From the NCBI RefSeq assembly GCF_003046795.1, contig NZ_PZKN01000001.1, forward strand, positions 186,001-250,000: a stretch of 64,000 bases of DNA, read 5' to 3'. This document shows positions 54,922-61,718 of this stretch, piece by piece. The stretch is from Desulfonatronum sp. SC1. GTDB taxonomy: Bacteria > Desulfobacterota > Desulfovibrionia > Desulfovibrionales > Desulfonatronaceae. The translations under genes were made by a program, and so were the position numbers. Position 1 is the first letter of the stretch; each line of letters begins with the position of its first letter. The notes beneath the pieces were generated by a model. That model saw only the letters and a list, made by a program, of their open reading frames with translations, ran no database searches and had not been told where the DNA came from.

Positions 54922-55932
54922 ATGCGTGTCGCGGTATTCAGCACAAAAGGCTATGACCGGGAGTTTCTGGACGCGGCTAACGAACAGGCCAGCCATGAAC
55001 TGCTGTATTTTGAAACCCGCTTGACCTCGGAAACCTGTTCCCTGGTTCAGGGGGTCGATGCGGTCTGCGTGTTTGTCAACGACAGTGTGGATAAGGTCGT
55101 GCTGCAGGCCATGGCCGAGGCCGGGGTGAAGCTTCTCGTGCTGCGTTCCGCGGGATTCAACCATGTGGACCTGAAGGCGGCATCAGACCTCAAGATCACT
55201 GTAGTCCGGGTGCCGGCCTATTCGCCCCATGCCGTGGCCGAACACACCCTGGCCCTGATTCTGGCCCTGAACCGGCACATCCACCGGGCCTACAACCGGG
55301 TGCGCGAGCGCAACTTCGCCCTGGACGGGCTGCTGGGCTTCGACGTTTTCGGGAAGACCGTGGGCGTGGTCGGGACTGGGAAGATTGGGACGGTTTTCAG
55401 CCGTCTGATGTCCGGTTTCGGCTGCGAGCTGCTCGGTTATGATCCTCGTCCCAATGATGAATGCAAGGCCTTGGGGGTGCAGTACGTCCAGCTCGACGAG
55501 CTGCATGAACGTTCTCACATCATCAGCCTGCACTGCCCCCTGACGCCGCAAACCCGGCATTTGATCAACCGTGAATCCCTGGCCAGGATGCGCCAGGGGG
55601 TGATGCTCATCAACACCAGCCGCGGGGCCATTGTCGATACCAGGGCGGTCATCGTCGCGTTGAAGTCCGGCAGGATCGGCAGCCTGGGTCTTGACGTGTA
55701 CGAAGAGGAGGCGGACCTCTTCTTTGAGGACCTGTCCGACGAGGTCATCCAGGACGACGTCTTCGCCAGATTGCTGACCTTTCCCAACGTCCTGATCACC
55801 GGCCACCAGGGCTTTTTCACCAGGGAGGCCCTGCGCAACATCGCCGAAACCACCCTGACCAACGTCACCGCCTTTGCCGAGGGACGCAAAGATTACCACG
55901 AAGTCACCCTGAACATGGCGAAGGTCGGGTGA
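54922..55932 (+). CDS. ldhA: Fermentative D-lactate dehydrogenase
   Basis: NADH-dependent reduction of pyruvate to D-lactate. The 336-aa D-2-hydroxyacid dehydrogenase has the NAD motif [13 protein letters not shown], the catalytic Arg in [10 protein letters not shown], the paired Glu in [12 protein letters not shown] and the catalytic His in [10 protein letters not shown]. The LDH-type [10 protein letters not shown] insertion and [13 protein letters not shown] favour LdhA over other family members. AGGAGGT lies at ideal distance. Single gene; the transposase relic begins 7 nt after the stop. Confidence 0.94.
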   Translation: MRVAVFSTKGYDREFLDAANEQASHELLYFETRLTSETCSLVQGVDAVCVFVNDSVDKVVLQAMAEAGVKLLVLRSAGFNHVDLKAASDLKITVVRVPAYSPHAVAEHTLALILALNRHIHRAYNRVRERNFALDGLLGFDVFGKTVGVVGTGKIGTVFSRLMSGFGCELLGYDPRPNDECKALGVQYVQLDELHERSHIISLHCPLTPQTRHLINRESLARMRQGVMLINTSRGAIVDTRAVIVALKSGRIGSLGLDVYEEEADLFFEDLSDEVIQDDVFARLLTFPNVLITGHQGFFTREALRNIAETTLTNVTAFAEGRKDYHEVTLNMAKVG

Positions 55933-55939
55933 CGGGAAA

Positions 55940-56311
55940 GGGGTCAGGTCTCGTATTTCAATTTTCTTTCTCGTTCCGGCGGGGATCAGCGAGGAGTCTC
56001 CCTGGAAGAAGCTCACCGGGCAATGTATCTTGGGGGAGGAACTTTTTCTGGAAATGTTTTTTCCATTTTTCCAGAGGACATCCGGATTCATTGAAACCCC
56101 TCGGGTTCAACGCTTTGCACTGCGACCTCCACTCGAGAAACTTTTTCCAGAAGGACCGTCAAAGCCGCACAGGAACAAGACCATTGCAACAGACACATTG
56201 GGCACGGCTATTCCCAGCAGTCTATTGCCGCGCATCTCGGGCTTCATTATGCCACCGTCAGCAGGATCATCAAAAAAGAACGAGATAAGTCAAAAAACAA
56301 GACCTGACCCC
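55940..56311 (+). mobile_element. Eroded REP-associated tyrosine transposase (RAYT) element with terminal repeats
   Basis: A 372-nt segment bounded by perfect 11-bp inverted ends, GGGGTCAGGTC at 55940 and GACCTGACCCC at 56301. These ends are typical flanks of single-copy IS200/IS605-like REP transposase genes in this kind of genome. Only the 3' third of a transposase gene is left inside. It cannot move on its own. Confidence 0.75.
55997..56307 (+). pseudogene. RAYT transposase C-terminal relic
   Basis: The frame from 55997 reads [13 protein letters not shown], then [20 protein letters not shown], both typical of the region downstream of the HUH domain in RAYT proteins. A frameshift near 56190 moves the tail into the next frame: [20 protein letters not shown] and SRIIKKE, the DnaA-like helix-turn-helix end of the family, closing with TGA at 56305 inside the right terminal repeat. 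The catalytic HUH and Tyr motifs are absent. Confidence 0.75.
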
Positions 56312-56421
56312 GTACTCGCTGGGCGGGAAGTGAATTCTGGGGGTGCGTCGACTTTCCGGATTGCAAGGGGACGCGGTCGATGGATGTTGAAAAGACCTGA
56401 GAAGCCGGAATCTTGCAGTAC

Positions 56422-56440
56422 CCATTTTGGGCTAAAATGG
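56422..56440. promoter_or_regulatory. Palindrome upstream of the HigA-like gene
   Basis: CCATTTT and AAAATGG are separated by 5 nt, 45 nt before the start codon. HigA-type antitoxins bind palindromes near their own promoters, so this is a candidate operator; the evidence is position only. Confidence 0.35.
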
Positions 56441-56485
56441 CGATCCAATGCAACATTTCAGCAGATTATCACTAGAGGAAGGGCG

Positions 56486-56737
56486 ATGATGAGAATGCAC
56501 AACCCACCCCATCCCGGCGAGGTTCTGCGCGAGCTGTGCATAGAATCGCTCGGTATTTCGGTTACGGATGCCGCACATGCCCTTGGCGTGAGCCGGAAAA
56601 CGCTTTCCGCGATCCTGAACGGTCGTTCCGGCATCAGCCCGGAAATGGCGCTTCGTTTGGCCAAGGATCTCAAGGTGCGGAATCTCATGCGGCATAACCA
56701 GCGGTTAATGGGTACGCCGCCTTGCTGTGCCCCGTAG
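56486..56737 (+). CDS. HigA-family antitoxin-like XRE regulator (orphan, altered C-terminus)
   Basis: An 83-aa protein starting [17 protein letters not shown], the exact HigA family opening, followed by the helix-turn-helix ([36 protein letters not shown] spread over residues 26-61). After residue 62 the usual tail (a Trp-containing helix ending in Y-D-L) is replaced by an unrelated basic stretch ending T-P-P-C-C-A-P. The HigB toxin gene normally just upstream is missing; that position holds the transposase relic. The DNA-binding part looks intact, so it may still act as a small regulator, or it is a decaying remnant. AGAGGAAGG precedes the ATG. Confidence 0.7.
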   Translation: MMRMHNPPHPGEVLRELCIESLGISVTDAAHALGVSRKTLSAILNGRSGISPEMALRLAKDLKVRNLMRHNQRLMGTPPCCAP

Positions 56738-56888
56738 CCGTTAAGTTAAACATTTTTGCTGGTTGATAATTCCGGGGCTGTGCTGTTCAGGCTGTGAGTT
56801 TCATGTTTCAACAGTCCGAGAAGCTCAGTGTTCAACAAAGTGAGCAGTATCTTGAAGGGAATATGCTAAAATACAAGACCTGAACCCA

Positions 56889-57405
56889 GTTTTCTTGGAG
56901 CTTGTCAGGGGGTATGCCAGTACCTGGAGGCTGCTGCTGCAATATGACGAAGACAGCCTGCCGTTGCCTGACGCCTCCCGACCGAGCCGGGGGATTCTGG
57001 ACATCGACCATGCCAAGTCCGCCATTGAGGGGCTGAAGGCCGACCTCATGGCCGGAGGCGAGACCTCGGATCTGTTCGGCCGGGAACAAGGCCACGGTCT
57101 GGCTGCGATTCTGGGGGCCATCGAACAGACCATGTTCGGCGAGCCCCTGTACCCAGCCCCTGTATCTGAGCCGGGAAATCAAGGCCGCCCATCTGCTGTA
57201 CTTCGTGATCAAGGACCACCCCTTCTCCGACGGCAACAAGGGCATCGGCTCCTTCCTCTTCCTGCTCTACCTGCACCAGGAAGACATGGCCGCGCGAATC
57301 GGCGACGCGGGCCTGACCGCCCTGGCCCTGCTGGTGGCCGAAAGCCTGCTCGTGAACAAGGATCTGCTGGTTCGTCTGGTCGTCAACCTGCTGATGGAAT
57401 CCTGA
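56889..57405 (+). pseudogene. Fic/Doc-domain protein relic (RhuM-type C-terminal half)
   Basis: The frame from 56889 reads ELVRGYASTWRLLLQYDEDSL, then DHAKSAIEGLKADLM and LAAILGAIEQTMFGEPLY, the helical lead-in of RhuM-type Fic proteins. A tandem duplication (AGCCCCTGTACCC, 57142-57154, repeated from 57155) shifts the frame by 13 nt. The rest (KAAHLLYFVIK, HPFSDGNKG, FLFLLYLHQE) continues in the next frame to a TGA at 57405. The active-site motif HPFxDGNKR has lost its last Arg (now Gly). The N-terminal DNA-binding half is missing. Inactive remnant of a toxin-like gene. Confidence 0.8.
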
Positions 57406-57410
57406 AAAAC

Positions 57411-58256
57411 ATGCCCCGCGCCAACTCTCGTAATCCTGCATCCGCCCTTCAGGTCAGGTTCTGGCGGGACCCGGATCTGCCGGGTGTCGAGGTGCGCTTC
57501 TCCAGCTACAATGAAGAGGCGTTTCGCAAACACACGCATGACGCCTACTCCGTCGGACTCATTGAAACGGGCCGCACCACGTTCTTCCTGGAAGGGGACG
57601 TGCATTCCGCCTCCGCCGGGCAGATGGCGCTCATCCCTCCGGGAGCTGTGCATGCCTGCAATCCTGATTTCGATTCCGAAATGGCCTACCGGATGTTCTA
57701 CGTGGACGGAAGCTGGCTGACGGAGGCGGCGGAGGAGGTCCTCGGGACCGGAACCCCGTTGCCGGTCTTCAGGACTCCGGTCGTGGACGACCCGGAACTG
57801 TTCGCGGCTTGGCGCGACCTGCACCTGACCATCACCCGCGGCGCGGACAAGCTGGAGAAGCAGTCGCGGCTCGTCCAGTGTCTGTCCAGCCTGGTTGCCG
57901 GCCATGCCGTGCCCGGGCAGACCAGGGCGCCGGGGAAGGCGGCCGGGGTCGTGCATGCCATCCATGCCCATCTTGCCGCCCGTTTGGAGGAAAACGTCAC
58001 ACTGGACGATCTTTCCGCGCTCACCGGCCTCAGCCGTTTCCATCTGCTGCGCACCTATCAGGAGGAAGTGGGCCTTCCGCCCCATGCCCACCAGAACCAG
58101 CTCCGGGTAGACCGGAGCAAGGCGCTGTTGGCGAACGGAATGTCCATCAGCCGCGTGGCGGCCGAGACCGGGTTCGTGGACCAGAGTCACTTCACCCGCG
58201 TCTTCAAGCAGTTTACCGGGGCCACGCCGCGACAGTATCAGTCCGTCGGCCGCTGA
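57411..58256 (+). CDS. AraC-family transcriptional regulator
   Basis: A 281-aa regulator. The N-terminal cupin-like sensor (about residues 20-165; KHTHDAYSVGLIETG and PPGAVHACNPD) is followed by two AraC helix-turn-helix motifs (about 185-278; LDDLSALTGLSRFHLLRTYQEEVG and SISRVAAETGFVDQSHFTRVFKQFTGATPRQY spread across the region). The sequence is of the small-ligand amino-acid type. It starts 5 nt after the Fic relic and lies 74 nt before the proline dehydrogenase gene on the same strand, its likely target. Confidence 0.92.
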   Translation: MPRANSRNPASALQVRFWRDPDLPGVEVRFSSYNEEAFRKHTHDAYSVGLIETGRTTFFLEGDVHSASAGQMALIPPGAVHACNPDFDSEMAYRMFYVDGSWLTEAAEEVLGTGTPLPVFRTPVVDDPELFAAWRDLHLTITRGADKLEKQSRLVQCLSSLVAGHAVPGQTRAPGKAAGVVHAIHAHLAARLEENVTLDDLSALTGLSRFHLLRTYQEEVGLPPHAHQNQLRVDRSKALLANGMSISRVAAETGFVDQSHFTRVFKQFTGATPRQYQSVGR

Positions 58257-58330
58257 TCCGATCACCGCAATTCCGTACCAGACAGGCGAACCCCGCACAG
58301 GGTAGTCTCTGATCAACAAAGGAGGACGGA

Positions 58331-59272
58331 ATGCAACTGTGGCAGCAGGCGATGATCGGATTGGCCCGTAGCAAGCGGGTGACGAGGGCAATGCAGGGGT
58401 CAACGGTGATGGGGGCCTTTTCCCAGCGGTTCGTGGGGGGAGAGGACGGGAAGGCCGCGATTGCCCGCGGCGGGAACCTGCGGGAATCCGGGATCAGCGC
58501 GTCCCTGTTCTACCTGGGAGAGTACGTGGAAGAACCAACGCTGGTGGACCGGAACGTCGCGGAACTGGAGGGCGTGGTTCCGGGTCTGGCCGAAGCGGGT
58601 CTGGACGTCCACGTTTCCGTGGACCCCACCCAGGCAGGCTCGATGATCTCCTGGGACCTCTGCCGGGAGAGGGTGACCGGCCTTGCCCGGACGGTTGCCG
58701 CGCAGACAGGCGGGCGGCTTCGGGCGGTCATGCTGGACATGGAGGATTCCTCGGTCACGGACCGCACCCTTGAACTCCACTCCGCCCTCCGGGACCAGTC
58801 GCTCCCCGCCGCGGTAACTGTCCAGTCCTACCTGCACCGGACCGAGGACGACCTCGATGATCTCGTCCGGTGCGGGGCCATGGTCCGGCTGGTCAAAGGC
58901 GCCTTTGCCGAACCGGCCGACAGGGCGTTCACCTCCAGGAAAGAGCGAGACCGGTCGTACCGTCGCTGCATTGAATCGCTGTTCAGTCGGCGCGCCAGGG
59001 AAGCGGGCGCGTACCCGGTCCTTGGAACGCACGACCACGCCATGATCGCGTTCGCCTCGGAGGTAGCCGCCCGCAACAAATGGCCCAGGGACAAGTGGGA
59101 GGTTGAGATGCTCTACGGCGTCAGACCCGACTACCAGTGGCAACTGGTGGAACAGGGGTACTCCCTGCGACTGTATGTGCCCTTCGGTCGCGACTGGTGG
59201 CCCTACTCCATCCGTCGCGTCGGAGAAAACCCCCGCAATCTGTGGTTCGTCCTGCGCTCCCTTTTCCACTGA
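58331..59272 (+). CDS. Proline dehydrogenase (monofunctional, PutB type)
   Basis: An FAD enzyme that oxidises proline to pyrroline-5-carboxylate. The 313-aa barrel has a central LDMEDSSVTDRTL segment, VRLVKGAFAEPAD (FAD-binding Arg/Lys), GTHDHAMI (substrate His) and a C-terminal YVPFGRDWWPYSIRRVGENP segment with the paired Arg residues that hold the proline carboxylate. It is free-standing, so pyrroline-5-carboxylate dehydrogenase is encoded elsewhere. AAGGAGG precedes the ATG. AraC regulation is likely from position. Confidence 0.93.
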   Translation: MQLWQQAMIGLARSKRVTRAMQGSTVMGAFSQRFVGGEDGKAAIARGGNLRESGISASLFYLGEYVEEPTLVDRNVAELEGVVPGLAEAGLDVHVSVDPTQAGSMISWDLCRERVTGLARTVAAQTGGRLRAVMLDMEDSSVTDRTLELHSALRDQSLPAAVTVQSYLHRTEDDLDDLVRCGAMVRLVKGAFAEPADRAFTSRKERDRSYRRCIESLFSRRAREAGAYPVLGTHDHAMIAFASEVAARNKWPRDKWEVEMLYGVRPDYQWQLVEQGYSLRLYVPFGRDWWPYSIRRVGENPRNLWFVLRSLFH

Positions 59273-59365
59273 TGAGGCCCCGGGGTAGGGAGCTTTTGCC
59301 GTCGATGAGATTATGGGAAGGTATTTTCGATGAGTTGTATAATTGCAGGCGGTTAAATTGATTGT

Positions 59366-59516
59366 TCAAGGCTTCCTCTGGGGAGGGCTTTCGTGGAGCA
59401 GGCCGCGCAGCACGTTCAGGTTGCGGATGTCGTCTTTGAGGTCTTTTTCCTTGGGCGTTTCCAGGATCATGGACAGGTGGGCCAGGGGGGCGATTGCTTC
59501 TCTTGGCCGGAAAAAC
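59366..59516 (-). pseudogene. Endonuclease IV (Nfo) C-terminal relic
   Basis: The only interpretable part of the 352-nt gap between the proline dehydrogenase and DUF493 genes. On the minus strand it reads A-P-L-A-H-L-S-M-I-L-E-T-P-K-E-K-D-L-K-D-D-I-R-N-L-N-V-L-R, which matches the end of endonuclease IV (LPMILETPKxxD...N-x-x-x-L-R). The E of ILETPK is a zinc ligand in that family. Upstream the frame hits TAG within ten codons, so only about 45 codons are left. A full copy may exist elsewhere in the genome. Confidence 0.6.
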
Positions 59517-59624
59517 TATGACGGGCCACTGACGCGCCGCATGACGCTTAATGACTCTCGTGGCGTGCCCGTGAGGCTTGACAGACTGCACCGCACCCCT
59601 CAGCCCCTCAACCCGCGAGCGACA

Positions 59625-59885
59625 ATGAAGGATTTCGATCAATTCCGGAAACTGCTGGACGAGCAGTGCCAGTGGCCCTCGGTGTACACCTTCAAATTCA
59701 TCGTGCCCAAGGCCCGGGCGGAGGAACTGCTGGCTGTTTTCAGGTCCTGCCCGGAAGTCTCGGTGCGGGAATCGAGCCAGGGAAAGTATCTGAGCGTCAC
59801 GGCGAACATGCTCATGTCCTCCAGCGACGGGGTCGTGGCGGTGTATGAGGCCGTGGCGGGGATTGAGGGCATCATCGCGCTGTAA
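59625..59885 (+). CDS. DUF493 family protein (YbeD-like)
   Basis: An 86-aa cytoplasmic protein of the YbeD/DUF493 family, which has an ACT-like fold. It begins MKDFDQFRKLLDEQCQWPS and contains YTFKFIVPKA and the S-S-Q-G-K-Y-L-S-V-T strand of the family. The start at ATG 59625 matches the family length; the open frame continues upstream through shadow sequence. Its role is unknown, possibly regulatory. It lies 31 nt before pyrK and could share its transcript. Confidence 0.85.
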   Translation: MKDFDQFRKLLDEQCQWPSVYTFKFIVPKARAEELLAVFRSCPEVSVRESSQGKYLSVTANMLMSSSDGVVAVYEAVAGIEGIIAL

Positions 59886-59916
59886 CTCCAAACGACCACA
59901 CATTGAATTTTTGATT

Positions 59917-60789
59917 ATGCCTGAAGACACACTCTTGGCGGCTCCCGCCGCCTCTTCCCCGGTTTGCCGCGAGCTCACGGTTTCGGAACTGCGCCGGACC
60001 GGTTCGGAATCCGGCCTTGCATCGCCTTCGGGCGCTGGTCCGGATCATTCGCACTGGTTGCTGGATCTCGAATTGTCGGAGGGTTTCCCCGGCGAGGATG
60101 GATGGACGCCCGGACAGTTCGTGATGCTACGGCCGGTTTCCTGGGCCTTCGAACCCTTGTGGGCCAGGCCCTTTTCCATCTGTATGCTGGAGCGGGGCGT
60201 ATTGCGCATTTTTTTCCAGGTGGTCGGCCGGGGGACCAGGGCCATGAGCGCCTTGCGCCGCGGGGACCGGGTCGTTGTCTGGGGGCCGCTGGGCCGGGGG
60301 TTCGTCGTGGAGCCGGAGACGTCCACGCTGCTGTTGGCCGGAGGCATTGGGCTGGCGCCGTTCATCGGTTACGCCCGGCGTCATCCCCGGCCCGACAAGG
60401 CGCGGCTTTTTTTCGGCCATCGCCCGGAAATCGCCGAATACCCTCTGGATCTGCTGCCGGAAGCCGTGGTCGTGGAAGCCTCCCGCCAGACCTGCGCCGA
60501 GGAATTGGCCTGCTTCGTGGGCGATCTGGAGCGCCGAATCGCGGAATACGCCGCCAGGCAGGGGCTGATTCTGGCCTGCGGGCCGCATCCGTTTCTGCAA
60601 GCCGTCCAGTCCCTGGCCCTGAAACACCGGGCCAGGACGCAGCTTTCCCTGGAGAACCGCATGGCCTGCGGGGTGGGGGCGTGCCTGGGGTGCGTGACCG
60701 AGACGACGAATCAGGGCTTGCCGGTGAAGGTCTGCACCCAGGGGCCGGTGTTCTGGGCCCAGGACGTGAATCTTGGAGGGGCGGCATGA
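59917..60789 (+). CDS. pyrK: Dihydroorotate dehydrogenase electron transfer subunit PyrK
   Basis: A 290-aa iron-sulfur flavoprotein that passes electrons from PyrD to NAD+. The FAD-binding RPFSIC motif is near residue 87, the NAD-binding LLLAGGIGLAPF near 137, and the [2Fe-2S] cluster cysteines are in MACGVGACLGC plus the following VKVC. The N-terminus has a ~30-residue Ala/Ser-rich extension before the flavodoxin-reductase fold. It overlaps pyrD by 4 nt (ATGA). Confidence 0.94.
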   Translation: MPEDTLLAAPAASSPVCRELTVSELRRTGSESGLASPSGAGPDHSHWLLDLELSEGFPGEDGWTPGQFVMLRPVSWAFEPLWARPFSICMLERGVLRIFFQVVGRGTRAMSALRRGDRVVVWGPLGRGFVVEPETSTLLLAGGIGLAPFIGYARRHPRPDKARLFFGHRPEIAEYPLDLLPEAVVVEASRQTCAEELACFVGDLERRIAEYAARQGLILACGPHPFLQAVQSLALKHRARTQLSLENRMACGVGACLGCVTETTNQGLPVKVCTQGPVFWAQDVNLGGAA

Positions 60790-61697
60790 ATCTCGCGGTG
60801 GAATTGGCCGGGCTGTGGTTGAAGAATCCGGTGCTGACCGCGTCCGGAACCTTTGGGTACGGCGTGGAGTTCGCGCCCTACGGCGACCTGACCGAACTCG
60901 GCGGGATCGTGGTCAAGGGCCTTTCCTGGGAACCCCGGGCGGGCAATCCCATGCCTCGGATTGCTGAAACGCCCTGCGGCATGCTCAACGCCATCGGCTT
61001 GCAGAATATCGGGGCGCGCCGTTTCGTCGAGGAAAAGCTCCCGTTGCTGCCCTGGGCCGAGGTGCCGGTCATCGCCAACCTGTACGCCTGCGACGTCGAG
61101 GACTTTGCCCGGCTGGCGGAATACCTGGCCGGGCAGGAGGGCGTCGCGGCCCTGGAGGTGAACATTTCCTGCCCCAACGTCCAGGCCGGGGGAGTGCTCT
61201 TTGGCCAGGACCCGGCCCAGGCGGCCCGGGTGACCCGGGCTGTCAAGGACCGGGCCGGGACCAAGCCGGTGATCGTCAAGCTCTCTCCCAACGTCACGGA
61301 CATCACTGCCGTTGCCAAGGCCGCGGCGGACGGGGGGGCGGACATTCTGGCCCTGATCAACACCCTGTCCGGCATGGCCGTGGACGTGCGCACCCGCAAG
61401 CCCCGGCTGGCCAACGTCATCGGCGGCCTGTCCGGACCGGCGATCAAGCCCGTGGGGCTGCGCTGCGTGCTTCAGGTCAGCCGGGCCGTGGACCTGCCGA
61501 TCATCGGGCTGGGGGGCATCGCCTCGGCCGAGGACGTGCTGGAGTACATCCTGGTGGGAGCGTGGGCCGTACAGGTCGGCACGGCCAATTTTCTGCGTCC
61601 GGACACGGCGTTCCGCATCACGGCCGACCTGCCGCAACTGCTGGACGAGCTGGGCGTGAGTTCGTGGGAGGAGTTTCGGGGCGCTTTGCGGGGGTGA
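60786..61697 (+). CDS. pyrD: Dihydroorotate dehydrogenase, class 1B catalytic subunit
   Basis: Oxidises dihydroorotate to orotate in pyrimidine synthesis. The 303-aa FMN barrel has the FMN segment LTASGTFGYG, KGLSWEPR, the NAIGLQN substrate loop and the active-site cysteine NISCPNVQAGG, which marks class 1 enzymes. Pairing with PyrK defines the NAD-linked type 1B, suited to an anaerobe. It is coupled to pyrK by a 4-nt overlap and convergent with the next gene. Confidence 0.96.
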   Translation: MNLAVELAGLWLKNPVLTASGTFGYGVEFAPYGDLTELGGIVVKGLSWEPRAGNPMPRIAETPCGMLNAIGLQNIGARRFVEEKLPLLPWAEVPVIANLYACDVEDFARLAEYLAGQEGVAALEVNISCPNVQAGGVLFGQDPAQAARVTRAVKDRAGTKPVIVKLSPNVTDITAVAKAAADGGADILALINTLSGMAVDVRTRKPRLANVIGGLSGPAIKPVGLRCVLQVSRAVDLPIIGLGGIASAEDVLEYILVGAWAVQVGTANFLRPDTAFRITADLPQLLDELGVSSWEEFRGALRG

Positions 61698-61718
61698 GGT
61701 GGTCCGAGGGTTCGGTAA

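Noticed and set aside
56316-56485. Possible HigB toxin remnant upstream of the HigA-like gene
   Set aside because: Only D-Y-H followed by a stop resembles a HigB end; the rest does not match in any frame, so this could be chance.
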